A stretch of 64,000 nt of DNA. It comes from Mixophyes australis. Taxonomy: Eukaryota; Chordata; Amphibia; Anura; Limnodynastidae. Shown one piece after another: positions 23,231 to 35,424 of the stretch (within the stretch, counting starts at the first letter, position 1; every line of letters begins with the position of its first letter). Location: assembly GCA_036250195.1 (NCBI GenBank), contig JAVHZZ010000008.1, positions 6,767,434-6,831,433 on the forward strand, in the 5' to 3' direction. The notes under the pieces are model-generated. The model did no database searches. It had not been told where the DNA came from and saw only the letters and a list, made by a program, of their open reading frames with translations. The translations under genes were made by a program, and so were the position numbers.

Positions 23231-23565
23231 GGGGCCTGATTCATTAAGGATCTTAAATGAAGAGGATCCTTATTTCAGTCTCCTGGACAAAACCATGTTA
23301 CAATGCAAGGGGTGCAAATGAGTGTTCTGTTTTGCACATAAGTTAAATACTGACTGTTTTTTCATGTAGCTCACAAATACTTGATAGCTTATTTGTACAC
23401 TGAAATTTAAAGTTGATATGTGTGTGTTACATGAAAAAACAGTCAGTATTTAACTTATGTGCAAAACAGAATACTCATTTGCACCCCTTGCAATGTAACA
23501 TGGTTTTGTCCAGGAGACTGAAATAAGGATCCTCTTCATTTAAGATCCTTAATGAATCAGGCCCC
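23231..23565. mobile_element. Family A palindromic MITE (A2), near-perfect
   Basis: Two ~160-bp arms are inverted copies with only a handful of differences by eye. The outer ends are 'GGGGCCTGATTCATTAAGGA' and 'TCCTTAATGAATCAGGCCCC'. Inner landmarks 'GGACAAAACCATGTTACA' and 'TTTTGCACATAAGTT' each occur once per arm. There is no coding capacity. This is the best-preserved family A copy here and could form a very long hairpin if transcribed. Confidence 0.92.
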
Positions 23566-23590
23566 AATTTACTAATCACCAAGGATCTGC

Positions 23591-23693
23591 AATCACAGTC
23601 ATAACAACCAATCAGAAACTTGCTTTGCTCGCTTAACTTGCACTTGACAGATACAGAGGACTTTCTGATTGGTTGCTGTGGTTCACCTCAATG
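23591..23693. repeat. Family H inverted repeat, copy H2
   Basis: 'AATCACAGTCATAACAACCA' followed by ATCAG is mirrored by 'CTGATTGGTTGCTGTGGTT'. The organisation is the same as at 9699-9790. It lies 25 bp from the end of A2. Confidence 0.7.
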
Positions 23694-25734
23694 CCATGTT
23701 CCATATGACCAGAGACACAGAGGTTATACTGTTCAGACTATTTCCTGCGCTATGAAAGTTACAGAGACGGCTTCACCTGGGCAAGGACTCCTTTGATGTA
23801 AGGGTATTACATAATGAGCAGGATTTATCCACAGTAAGTTTTGTGTAAATATAGAAATGCAGAAAATTTACAAAGCTACAGAGTTACAGAACAGTGTTCT
23901 GCCATTATCCTAAGTACTCTCCTATTGGCCCCCAAACCTACTTGGGTCCCTGTAGCATATTTAATAAATGGAGAACATGGAAAAGGGGAAATATGTAGAA
24001 ATATCCTCATATTGTACATTGTTGTGTATATGTGGAATGATATGTCTGTATATTGAAGCATTTACCTCACCTGGTTCACCAACAGTCACAAGTTTTGAAG
24101 TGGGTGGGGCTCAGGAATGGGGCGGAGTTTGATACTATAAGAGGCGTGGTTTAATTTGTCCCAATTTTCTATTTGGGAATATTGGCAGGTTAGTCATCAT
24201 TTCTTTTACATTCGAGTGAATGGATGGTCTGCATTGTGACGCTTCACAGAAGATGCACAAAAAGCTACTTCACCTCTCCATGAAATGATAATTGTGATAA
24301 TATGGACCTCCTGCCCCCCCTCATAATTAGATTTATTGGTGGGTTGCTGTGTATCACTGACCTTCCAATACCATGAAATGCTGTAGATGATTATAAAATG
24401 ATAACTAAATGTTAAACATGATTAAGGAGTCATGTGAGACCACGACAATCTGAGGTGACTTATAACATCCATATTACCTACAGTTGCTGTTGTGTTATTT
24501 CTAGACATCTGAACATACAAATTATAAGCAATGACATCAGATCTCACTATTTATATTTAGTTTTGTAGTTTGGTTTGTATTAATTACAGAAGTTTAACTA
24601 CCAGCATCAGTGATGGCGCAATTATCAGAACAAACCCGCATTTGGCTGCGGAATTTTGCACGATTTGGCCTAAGTTGTTCCCAAATAATACAGCGTATTG
24701 TCCTTGTCCAAGCTCAGGGGCTGGCAAATTTTAAAGGGGGAGGGGGAGTGAGACTTGACTCAGCAGCCTAATATAAACATTTTAAAGGGAAAAAAACTTC
24801 CCCCCAGCCAGCCCCTGTCCAAGCATTACCCATAGACTATAAATTCCACAGAATGCGAATTTACAAATGCACCCCAGAACAGGGGTAGAACTCGGATGTT
24901 GTACTCCTGGGACCTCACACCCCTGCAAAACAGCCAGTACCCCTGCAAAAATCAATTTAATTTTGCCGCAACTTTGCTCATCTGCAATCGTTCCGGCATT
25001 GCAGAAACATGTATACTCCAGCCCGAGATGAAGATGACAGAAGAGCTTTTATAGACGACGGCCGTAAAATCCACATAAACAAAACGAACATCAGCAGCGG
25101 TAACATTTCACGGGCGGCTTCTCCTGGTCGTTTCCATTAACATTTGCTTTGGCCTTTGTGGATATAATGCTTGATGCGATTCTCATTATTGCCGGGGATA
25201 TTGGGGATAAATAAATGTACTAAAGTGGATAGAATTTATTTTACTGTTTTCCTCATCTACCGTTTGCTGGAACACATCACAAAGTACACAGGTCTGAATT
25301 TACATATTATAATTAATATAACAGCATAAAACACACACAAACACATAACATACACCCAAGCAACAAAGAAATCACCAAGCAGTGGAAGAGGAAACATTTG
25401 CAAACAGCCAATCACGAGTGAGTCGCTAGAGGCGGGGACCATTAATATCTGTTATTTGTACCCCCCCCTGACCACCTGCTAATAATATTTTGCTAGGGAT
25501 AATAATGCAGCAAGGTCATCAGATCTGGGAGTAATATAGGCACACACAGACCACAGATCTCTCCCAACCACTGGGATTAATATATAGATCATTATGGGAA
25601 GATGCCGTCCATGGTGCATATTAACCAGATTAACCAACACCCTCGCATTCACTTATTTAATCACTTAGGACAGGGTCACACAATGTACAATGGTTGCCCA
25701 ATTTACTTTTAGAAAAAATTGTCAAATAAATCTG
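23694..25734. other. Noncoding stretch with a minor hairpin
   Basis: No gene recognised. At 24717-24828 'CAGGGGCTGGCAAATTTTAA' and 'CCAGCCAGCCCCTG' form an imperfect foldback. A related word pair lies at 42901-42966. The rest has no delimited feature. Confidence 0.45.
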
Positions 25735-26406
25735 ACAGAAGGACAAGGGGAGGAGCTTATGCTGTCTATTATGAGAGATGAAAAGAGGAGGAGCTTGTGC
25801 TGCCTGGCTGTTATCAGAGATGACAAGGGGAGAAGCTTGTGCTGCCTGGCTGTTATCAGAGATGACAAAAGGAGGAGCTTGTACTGCCTGGCTATTATCA
25901 AAGATGACAAGGGGAGGAGCCTGTGCTACCTGGCTATTATCAGCGATGAGAAGGGGAGGAGCCTGTGCTATCTGGCTATTATCAGAGATGACAAGGGGAG
26001 GAGCCTGTGCTACCTGGCTATAATCAGAGATGACAAGGGGAGGAGCCTGTGCTACCTGGCTATTATCAGAGATGACAAGGGGAGGAGCCTGTGCTACCTG
26101 GCTATTATCAGTGATGACAAGGGGAGGAGCCTGTGCTATCTGGCTATTATCAGAGATGACAAGAGGAGGAGCTTGTGCTGCCTGGCTATTATCAAAGATG
26201 ACAAGAGGAGGAGCCTGTGCTACCTGGCTATTATCAGCGATGAGAAGGGGGGGAGCCTGTGCTATCTGGCTATTATCAGAGATGACAAGGGGAGGAGCCT
26301 GTGCTACATGGCTATTATCAGAGATGACAAGGGGAGGAGCCTGTGCTACCTGGCTATTATCAGAGATGACAAATGAGGAACTTACACTGCCCGGCAGTCA
26401 TTAGAA
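25735..26406. repeat. 42-bp minisatellite, 16 units, higher-order pattern
   Basis: Fourteen units starting at 25777 (GATGACAAGGGGAGGAGCCT and so on) are spaced exactly 42 bp apart with no indel up to 26364. A degenerate unit lies on each side. Because 42 is a multiple of three, several frames stay open; one reads a 14-residue repeat (RDDKGRSLCYLAII) over 228 codons. Units 3-7 (from 25861) share their variant bases with units 10-14 (from 26155), so a seven-unit (294-bp) step has been duplicated. I see no evidence of translation. Confidence 0.93.
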
Positions 26407-26523
26407 GATGTCCTTATAGGGCAGTGTTGACAACTGCATTATGGAGAAAGTTGTCAACCAAACAGTCACAATCTGGAGAACAAGCTGGAAGTCAGGAGCA
26501 GGGTACACATCCCTTTAAATAGT

Positions 26524-26561
<38 letters not shown>

Positions 26562-28576
26562 TAATAATAATAATAATGACAACTTTCTGCATTTATAATT
26601 GTGAACGGATTAGCTGGAGGTAAATAGCTAGGTATTTATCATCGGCATCCTGTATAGAGGAGAGAATGTAAGCCTCGCTGTCTGAGTGACACATTGTGTG
26701 TGTTTTATGGCCATATTGCCTGTGAGCAGCGGTAGACAAACTTTAGAAGAAATTGAATCCGACAGAGATGAAGCTGTGTCCGCCAACATCCGTGGGCGCA
26801 CTCCAGGGCCTCTAATCTGCATCTCAACAAGACGTGATCACAAGCTCCAATCCCCGGGACCCAAAGCTGCACCAGCCTGGATGTTAATCACATCATGCTA
26901 ACCCAATCTGCTCAACAAATCTATTACTTACTGTTCATTAACATTAACGTTCCTCGAAATGTACATTATCCGCAGGCAGCGCCCACCGGGTGACTCCTCG
27001 GCAAGATCCAAACTAGTTTATGTTTTCCTCTGAAGGGCATTGTGTTATCTGGAAACTCTACTGTACCTGTTGTCTATACCAGGTAGAGGCAGCCATAATG
27101 ACTCAGTGATGTCACTGGATCCTGGGCAATAGATTGCCTCCGTTCTCATGCCCAGAAAATGCCCGCCTCCCATGTGTGCAGGGAGGAGGTACTCTTTAAA
27201 GAGACTTTCCAACTTGTATAGCTTTTTATTTATTGCTCTGTGCACAGAAACACAGAATTTGATGGTTTAAAAGAAACACAGAGCCAATCTCGTCGGCCCA
27301 TTTGTATTCTTAGAAACCTGACTCCATATTTGATCCTTAGGGGTAGATTTACTAAAGCTTCTAAATAGTAAAACTGGGGGCGTTGCCCATAGCAACCAAT
27401 CAGATGCTAGCTATCATTTTCTAGACTGTACTAGATAGAAGGTTTAGGAAATCTAACATATTTTCATAATATTCTGTCTATCCCGAAGCATATTTAAATT
27501 TCCTGACTTTATTGCCCTCTACCACCTCTGCTGGGAGGCTACCTACCACCCAGGGGCAGAACGACACATTGCCGGGCCCATAGCAAAGTTTGGGTATGGC
27601 CCTGGTAATGCCACCTCCTGCAACTTTCAATGAATATAGATTTCTAGCTTCCTTCTGTGCTTTTCAGCTATGTATTCATATGAGCAGACAGAATTGCATG
27701 GTTCGGTTGCCCTTGGATGCAACACAAAACTCTCCTCTGGATACAACTTTATTGGATACAAAGGAAATAAACAAAAGGACAATGAAAGTAAACCAGTCTC
27801 CCTGATTGTATAAAAGCGTGGCTGAAAAGCACACAATCCAAACAGACTAAGCAGTGTTTATCAGTCAAAGTTGTAGTAGAGAATTTTGAAGCTGAAAAAC
27901 TACTTTACAAATTGCTTTCAAGAAAGAACATCCGCCTATGGGGATGGTCTCAAATGTGCAATTTACAGATGAAGGTGGTTGTTGATCTGTATATTGTGTT
28001 TGCCATTTGATAATATGAATAAAACAATACTTGCACTAGCCTACATCATTCTCTTATCACGCATATAAGCTTGTTTTGGGAGATGTCAGGTAGGTGGGAT
28101 ATACATTCCCATTGTTAAAAGTGGACTTTTCATCAGAAAAAAAAATTCCCAGTCTGTCGGAACCCCCCCCCCCAGAAAGATCCATCGTGGTAGAATAACC
28201 GGTTGTCCTTGTGCTTCCACGTTGGCGGGTTATTGAGATGGTAGCAGATAAACTGGATTTGTTTCTTCTGCTTTTCATTTACTCGTAGCACCAAGGGAAA
28301 CATGTTTCAATGTCAACAGAAACACAATTCAATCCTGTCTAGTCTGTGCTACTTTTATTTTAGAAACCAAAATCAAAATAATCCCATTTTGATGTAAAAT
28401 AAATACAAATAAAAGTTTTAAAAACAAACAAATATGAGTTAAGACAATTATGAGAAACAGAAGACTTTTCCTATTGCTAAAATATTTATTTTATTATTTA
28501 TTGTTATTATGGCTCTATTTAGCTCTATCTCTGGTAAACATGGGTGTTATCTCCAGAGATAGGGCTTCTCCCTAAG
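26407..28576. other. Noncoding stretch with a microsatellite and a C fragment
   Basis: An (AAT)n tract lies at 26524-26577. Positions 27340-27430 hold 'GGGGTAGATTTACTAAAGC' and 'ATAGCAACCAATCAGATGC', one arm of a family C element whose other arm is missing. No gene was found. Confidence 0.5.
26524..26577. repeat. (AAT)n microsatellite
   Basis: About 17 AAT triplets with one interruption near 26560. Confidence 0.95.
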
Positions 28577-28993
28577 GCTGGGTACACAGCTGGTTATCGG
28601 CCAATCACAGGATAAACGACCGTTTGGCCCATATTGCATTAGTGTGTATGGTCCAACGATGAACGATTATCGCCCAAAGCTCACGGAATCCTTTCATTTG
28701 ATTTTAAACCGGACTAAAAATGTAATTCAACAATGGAACAAAGTCGTTCCAATCCTGTAGTGTGTAAGCACTCAGGACCAGCAGTGTTTATAGATCTCTA
28801 TGCAGTGTGCAGAGTCACAATCTATTCAGCCGATGGTTATGACAGGTGAAGAGCACAGATCTGAAGGTAAATCCTGTAAAACATGTATATTGTGTACAGG
28901 AATCGGCTGCTGATCGGGACTTTTTTTTTCTGTTGTTAGTAAAATCGTTAAAGATGTCGCATCGGGAAAAAATTTCTGTAGTGTGTACCCAGC
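28577..28993 (+). mobile_element. Family E terminal-inverted-repeat element, copy E1
   Basis: The ends are 'GCTGGGTACACAG' and 'GTGTGTACCCAGC', a 13-bp imperfect inverted repeat. The interior matches E2 (10271-10677, opposite orientation) and the fragment at 12700-12795. The 417-bp element has no open frame of interest and is non-autonomous. Target duplication was not resolved. Confidence 0.8.
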
Positions 28994-29120
28994 GTATCTA
29001 TACTCTGTGCTATTGTCAGTAATAGTCCCCCTGCTGGCAAAAGAGATTTGCTGGACTTTTCCAGCAAATATTTCCCCATGTTAAGCATGGAGCAGCCTAT
29101 TTAACAAGGAACACAGTGCA
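28994..29120. other. Short spacer
   Basis: No feature recognised. Confidence 0.4.
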
Positions 29121-29415
29121 GGGGCAAACGCAGGATTTGTAGAGGGGGGTTTCCACACCACGCCACCAGTGGGCGTGACCAGCAAGCATGGGGGCGTGGC
29201 TATAATTTTAGACAGTGCTTGGCTGCTCTCCAACTCTTCCTATCCCCATATTATACATAGACAATGCTGCGTGCACTACTGTTAGGTGCACACAGCTCTC
29301 TTTTCGAGCAGAGCCGTGTGTAGCGGGGGCAGGGTCCAGCCACCTCAATTATACAGTGCCCCAGGCTTGGATGGGGGGTTTCCAGGCACTAGAAACCCCC
29401 TCAGTTTGTCTATGC
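29121..29415 (-). mobile_element. Family D short repeat, copy D2
   Basis: Reads 'GGGGCAAACGCAGGATTTGT', then 'ATGGGGGCGTGGCTATAATT' and 'CTCCAACTCTTCCTATCCCC', ending 'GTTTGTCTATGC'. It is the inverse of copies D1, D3 and D4. Confidence 0.88.
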
Positions 29416-29750
29416 AGTTATACAGGTACTGCTGCAATCCTCTTCTCGCTATTACCATATTAGGATAGCGATAGCATGATAAAGCCATTGAAAACAATGA
29501 TTTATTTATTAAATAAATAATACTTCTTTTTATCAAAATACCTGCAAATTCATTTTTATTTTTTAAAAAAAAAAAACAAAAAAACAGGGGGGCGAGTATC
29601 ACTCAACTCCTCCAGCGATATATTAATAATAAATTGCAGCAATAACTGAATTTTCTAACTCTACAATAAGCACAACTGAGAACCTGTGTTACTGCCGCAT
29701 AATTACAGGGGCCTAAATGTCCAGTGCAGCATAAAATAATCAGAGACATA
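29416..29750. other. AT-rich noncoding spacer
   Basis: An A-rich run lies near 29565-29585. No gene or repeat was delimited. Confidence 0.45.
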
Positions 29751-29925
29751 GGGCTAGATTTACTAAGCTGCGGGTTTGAAAATGTGCAGATGTTGCCTAT
29801 AGCAACCAATCAGATTCTAGCTTTCATTTATTTAGTACCTTCTACAAAATGATAGCTAGAATCTGACTGGTTGCTATAGGCAACATCCCCACTTTTTCAA
29901 ACCCGCAGCTTAGTAAATCTAGCCC
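29751..29925. mobile_element. Family C palindromic MITE (C2)
   Basis: The left arm starts 'GGGCTAGATTTACTAAGCTG' and the right arm ends 'CAGCTTAGTAAATCTAGCCC'. Both arms contain GTTGCCTATAGCAACCAATC-type sequence, facing each other around 'CATTTATTTAGTACCTTC'. The 175-bp near-perfect palindrome has no coding content. Confidence 0.93.
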
Positions 29926-30435
29926 ATGGTTTCCAGATGTCCATAATTTCCACATTTTATACATTTTCACTTATTGTCCCTGGTGATATCCCTATTTTAC
30001 ACAATGATACAATTGACCCGATCTGTCCTTTTTATCTGGGCTTCATAAGTCTTGGAAAGCTGTATTTAAAATACAAAACAAAAACTATTTTATTAACCAA
30101 CGTCATTTAGTACAACCTGATGGGCATTGTAGAGGATCGGGGTCTACAGGAAACTCTATCACATATGATTAAGTTACGCAAGAGAACAGTATCCCTGAAA
30201 ATGAATATAAAGACTATACAGATAGGCCTATTCCCAGCAGAGGCCTGGAGCTACTGTTTTTGTGTTAATTTTAATAGAGCTCCAGGTCCTTTGTGTTGCC
30301 CTTGTCACTCCATCTTGCAATGTGATCTTAAAGAAGCCACCCAATACTAAAAGTTTAGGGTTTAAAACCTTCCTGAGTCCCCAATTCCTGTAACAGTCCG
30401 ATGGCATTCACCTCTCTAATAACTTTAATGTCTGA
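29926..30435. other. Noncoding spacer
   Basis: No feature recognised. The 76-codon plus-strand frame has no family resemblance. Confidence 0.45.
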
Positions 30436-30716
30436 TCATCATCAGCTATTTATATAGCGCCACTAATCCCGCAGCGCTGTACAGGGAACTCACTCACATC
30501 AGTTCCTGCCCCTTTGGAGACAGAGACAAAGGTCAATTTGTTAGCAGCCAATTAACCTACTAGTATGTTTTTAGAGTGCGGGAGGAAACCGGAGCACCTG
30601 GAGGAAACCCACGCAAACACGGGGAGAACATACAAACTCCTCACAGATAAGGCCGTGGTCGGGAATCGAACTCATGACCCCAGTGCTGTGAGGCAGAAGT
30701 GCTAACCACTGAGTCA
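30436..30716 (-). repeat. tRNA-SINE, nearly full length
   Basis: The minus strand reads from the tRNA-like head (GACTCAGTGGTTAGCACTTC) through the B-box-like 'GAGTTCGATTCCCGACC', the central 'TTTCCTCC' domain and 'TTAATTGGCTGCTAACAAAT' to the tail 'GGCGCTATATAAATAGCTGA'. The TG tract and the 'AATTTAGACTGTAAG' region are partly deleted. Confidence 0.92.
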
Positions 30717-32967
30717 TCATTACTACATAATTTTATACTAAAGGGTTACATTTCCAGGCGTTGTCTGATAGGGAAAAACAGCATCCAAACAAAAGGTACC
30801 AGGACCAGTCGGCAGCGAATAATATATAGAATAAAATAAACCTGTTTCTCTTGCAGATTGTTCCTTAAAATTGAGCAAGATGCAATGTGCTGCAGGGGAA
30901 ACATTTTTGCCGTTCCCATTGGTAAAAAGAAGTTTAAATGTTCTATATTCCCTGCATAATCCTTTGCAAACAATTAGTCACAGGTCCCCTAAGTGTCCGG
31001 GGCGGTATGTGACCATGCTTCAAATGGATTTTACACTTGAAATATTCAGATAATGTTGGTGTTAGCATAATGAAACCTTGCAAGATTTTCTTTCATAAAC
31101 TATAAAATACTTTTCAAAGAGCTATATAGGGAACTCAATACGTTTCAGATGCTGCCGTTACTAAAGGATTATATTAGCAGTCCGCACAGACAACACCTGT
31201 TGGCTGGTTTACAGCTGATAAGAAGTTATCATTCCCCAGTGAAATGAGGTGTTTATGGGAATAAAAATATTTCAATGCTGGCAAACGAGTTTGTAAGCTA
31301 AAAATAACACAGACAAACATGTTTGATACAGATTTTCTTTCATGTGAATTTCGGATTGGTAGGCAACTCATTCCCTTTGAGACTTAAAATGTGGAACAAA
31401 TTAGTTTCTTATATTCTAAGGAAACACATTTCTTCTACAGTCTCCAAAAATTCTACGTATGCCCATATGTGATTGCTATCTATATGTGCTGCCTGTATTC
31501 CTAATATCAGTGATGTAGATGCAGAATTAGAAAATCACAACTGTCTCCTGTTGTTGGGATTTCATTCCTCAATTTGCAGTTTGCATCATTTTAGGGGGGG
31601 GGGGGGGGAGTTGGTGCAGCGATTCCCTGAGAATTGTGTCATTTTGGCTCTAATCCTGCCCACTACACTAGGAAACAGGCAGATGCGGGAGACTGTCCAA
31701 CTCTCCCGGGAGTCCGGGAGACCTACCCGGAATTGTATTCCCTTGTCACTGGCATTAGGTTTGATCCTAATTAAACTGCATACAGATAAGCATGTATCAA
31801 GTGAATCCATCTATCCTCATTCATAAACACATTATACTTACAGATCTCTCTTCCAGCATAGTGACATCAACATTACATAAGTAAAGTTTTTATAAACATC
31901 TTTATATATAAGGGAACACAAGCAAACCTATGCCTGGTTATTTCTTACCTCTCAAAATTCCTAGTTGAAAAATCAGGACAAATGAAACCACGCCCCCGCC
32001 ACGCCCATTTATAGTAAGACCGCCTCCCTTACACAGAAAGCTATGGCTCTTTTGACCTATGACAGATCAGGACTATTGGGTATAAGTACCAGGTGATGTG
32101 ATTTCAACACTGTTCATTCCATACATAAAATGCAACAATGTATCCTTTTACAATGCATCTGATACATAAACGTCTGCTCTATGTCTAGTTCTGCTGAATC
32201 AAAATGACAGAAGAGGTCGGGTGGAATGAAATATGAAATTAATGCGATATTATTGGCCATTGGTTGATCAGTTAAACTAAATGCCGAACTCCTATCACCT
32301 GTCTGGAATAATCTTCTAATGGTTTAACTGTACTGTAAAAACTGTAAGGAAGGTAATCATGTAAGTAATATCTTGGCATGCAACCAAAGAACAGAGAATA
32401 CGGCTTTCACTGTTATCATACTGAATATTTATCTAATTCCCAACAAATAAAACTGAAATGAAAGTGGTGCAGTCTCCGGTAAGATGAATCTTCATTCATT
32501 TTTAACTGTAATGTTTAAACATGAATTCAGTAAGTGCCGCAATCAGCCCTTATTGCTATTCAGGGCAACGTGGTTACCTCTATTGATTGATATGACATTG
32601 AGATGTAACAAGATACACAGGGCTTCATACAATAAAGTACTATACACCCATTGATGCTGCTCGGCCACTAAGTTGCTCAATATTAAAGGTTCCTTACCTG
32701 CCTAAAGATAAATAGAGTGTTGCCTTCCCACTGATCAAAACACAGAGACTGCAGTTAGTTCAGCTGCTGTGACACCATTGCTACTGTACCTATGTATAAA
32801 GCTACCAATCCACACTGAGCACTTCTGCTGAACAGGACTACAAGCTTGTCATTTTACAGTGTAAAAAAACCCCAAACAAGCATTACATCACTGGGGGTGG
32901 GACCAAAATGTCGCTAATCACGAAGCCCCACCCCCTCCGCCCTTAGCCCAGGGGTCTCCATTCCCTT
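30717..32967. other. Noncoding stretch; possible conserved island
   Basis: No gene recognised. Segment 31040-31400 is repeat-free, AT-rich and of complex sequence, a candidate conserved noncoding element. A family-G-like piece with 'CTCCCGGGAGTCCGGGAGAC' lies at 31690-31735, next to a G run at 31595-31609. From 32892 onward are GC-rich repeat words ('GGTGGGACCAAAATG') related to the interior of the element at 8079. Confidence 0.45.
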
Positions 32968-33369
32968 AATCCGGCCCTGGACCTATCACGTGGTGCGCGT
33001 CCCATGTCACAACAGAAGCCGGCCAAAACTTTTAGTGGGAGGGAGGATGGGCTTTCGGCAGCAGCCAATGAGAAGGTGGCTGATCCAGGAGAAGGGGCCA
33101 GCCACCGAGTAAGTGAAATTAGGGCCGGCCCAAAATAGTGTTTTTGGGGTCGGCCCGGGGGGCACCTTAATCCGACCCTGGACCTATCACGTGGTGCGCG
33201 TCCCATGTCACAACAGAAGCCGGCCAAAACTTTTAGTGGGAGGGAGGATGGGCTTTCGGCAGCAGCCAATGAGAAGGTGGCTGATCCAGGAGAAGGGGCC
33301 AGCCACCGAGTAAGTGAAATTAGGGCCGGCCCAAAATAGTGTTTTTGGGGTCGGCCCGGGGGGCACCTG
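32968..33369. repeat. 201-bp perfect tandem duplication
   Basis: Two units of 201 bp (about 32968-33168 and 33169-33369) read identically over at least the 188 bp beginning ACCTATCACGTGGTGCGCGT at 32981 and at 33182. The unit contains CACGTG and ends in 'GGTCGGCCCGGGGGGCACCT'. Because 201 is divisible by three, the minus-strand 163-codon frame simply repeats a 67-residue block; it is not taken as a gene. The unit is GC-rich and looks like an interspersed repeat, but I cannot name the family. Confidence 0.92.
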
Positions 33370-33690
33370 CCCCCCTGGCCCAGCCTGCCCCTGGTTATAA
33401 GGAGACTGCATATGGAAGGCAAACATTTGACCATTTTTCACACTAAATTGACCAATGGGGGCAGTGTTCTGTGGCAGTTGATAAAGGTAATTTATGAAAG
33501 TTCAAAACATGGATACGCAATTTGCGAAAATGCACCTATATGCTGACCTAGCACATTCACTGGTGCAATATACACATCCTGGTTCTGGAAACTGACAGGA
33601 ATATCAATCTCCACCTTTGTATGAGGGATTGCTGACGGGAAATGAGTGACATAGCTGCACATCAAACTAAAGAGAACGAAAAAAAAATGT
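33370..33690. other. Noncoding spacer
   Basis: No gene or repeat recognised. Confidence 0.4.
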
Positions 33691-34130
33691 GTTAAATTTT
33701 CTTTGCAATAAAATACATTTATTAGGATGTTATTAATGTCTACTGTACATAACATATATTGTTACAGTTGCTCCTGATTCCAAACACATGTTCTAGCTGT
33801 ATACACAGCCGTCATCACTAGTAATCAGCACTGACACCTGACCTGTAGCTGGTGCCAGTGATACGGCTGAAAATCACGTATCTGAGAAATGCCCAAAGCT
33901 TGAATCGCTTGAGCTTGGCACGCCCTTACTGTTCATTGACTACGTGCATACGCCCTGTCCCCTCCCCCACTCCGCCCATGAAATCGTAGGCTGTATTAAG
34001 GCTGCACTCCTATGTGAATTGGACATTGCTGCGTTCTCTGGTGTACGGTCAGTTTCTGGGCATGCACAGGTCAAATCTATGAAAAAATGCGTCACGTATC
34101 AGCATTTGTGTTATTTTATGAATCAGGTCC
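33691..34130 (-). mobile_element. Family B element (B2), partial
   Basis: Contains 'CATTTATTAGGATGTTATTA', 'CTAGCTGTATACACAGCCG' and 'CACCTGACCTGTAGCTGGTG', and ends 'TTATGAATCAGGTCC'. These match the terminal half of B1 in the opposite orientation. The distal half (the 'TTGGACGTATCC' side) is absent. Confidence 0.82.
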
Positions 34131-35424
34131 AATATTTGGTAACATTAATTTTAAAAAATACAAAAATGCAGATAAATATTGAAAATATTCAAAATGTGGA
34201 AATAATCCCTTCTATAAAGAGTATAAAAACTGAACATTCCCCCTTTAAAGCCACCCCAATGGTTTCAGTCATTACTATACGGAATCATTTTCCCTGTAAC
34301 AGATTCTATTGCTACCAATACCTGTTATCTTTCTTCTCATGATATAATCCATCATTTTTACAACTCAGAACTTTCCGTCGCATCTTACCGACCTAATCAA
34401 ACTTTCTGAGCACATAAGATATTATTTTCTAAATGGCAGAGCCCACTGGTGTGTGTTGGCGCTAAATGGTTATCTGTATGGAAATGTACGTCTCCTTGCA
34501 TAGGAAGTATTTGTTTCATGGCGTCTTTTTTAAATATGCATGACATATTGCTGGGAGATGAAAATGCTCACTTAGTGCATCTCCCTAGCAGAGTCCCGAG
34601 GTGTTTTCAAAGGATATTTTATCAGGCGTTGCCCCATTTAACACATATTTTCTTTCACGAGACAAAGCGAATTTCTACGCTGGGAGCTAGGGCGAAAGCT
34701 TCATTTGCCGATTCCCCTCTGTATCCGGGTGGGGGCGGGGCTCTATAATGGAGACCGAGAAAGTCGTCTCGGGCCAGGGAACAAGTCTTTGGGGACAGCA
34801 ATAGAACAGAATGTTATACAAATGTATGAATTAGTAATCTGTCAGCAGTTTGTACAATAATGAAAGTGTATTTTGGGGGCGTACTCATGTGTGATTGTGT
34901 CAGTAGGGCATTGCCGTGTGATCTGTTCACCAACCAGTCCACAAACTTGCAGATAACACAGGACCTCACTGTCAGTACCCACAGTGACTTGCTGGAATGA
35001 TCAAACGGCGGTACTCTCAGCACTGACAGTGCTGCCTTTAGGGATCCATTGATTCTGAGGACGGTTGATGCTGCATTCATTTTTCACGAGTATGTTTAAA
35101 GTTCATTATATCACTGGTGCACAACACGTGGCCCTAAGGACAAAAGTGGCTCCGAGAGTGGGCGCACAGGACTGAAGTAGTAACTCTGTGTTTCCGCTTC
35201 CTGCAGATTCTCAGTCACAGTCCTTGCAGGAGGTCAGTCTGTGATTGGATGATGAAGTGACAGATCACTCCTGATAATATATAGTTTATGTACTTAATAC
35301 AATATGTCACATTAAATAGCACTACATTTTGCATTGGAGTTTATCAGGCCAAATATCTACAAGAATATCTGTAGGTGTTGTCACACACTATGTGGAAGGG
35401 TTGATGTATTACTGAGTTTTAGAC
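34131..35424. other. Noncoding stretch, no gene seen
   Basis: No transposon recognised. The 99-codon (34449-34748) and 88-codon (34814-35080) frames lack family resemblance. Segment 34440-34690 is unique-looking and could be conserved noncoding sequence. Confidence 0.45.

Noticed and set aside
25690..26376. 228-codon open frame with 14-residue repeats
   Set aside because: The frame is open because the minisatellite unit is 42 bp. Another plus-strand frame is open over the same units, and base changes do not favour one frame.
29215..29463. Recurrent frame starting MLGCSPTLPIP, seen in several places, suggesting a gene family
   Set aside because: It appears only inside family D transposon copies, on either window strand, with different downstream sequence. 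Nucleotide conservation of the element explains it.
32943..33434. 163-codon minus-strand frame with duplicated protein block
   Set aside because: It is the direct result of a 201-bp (3n) tandem duplication of a GC-rich noncoding repeat.
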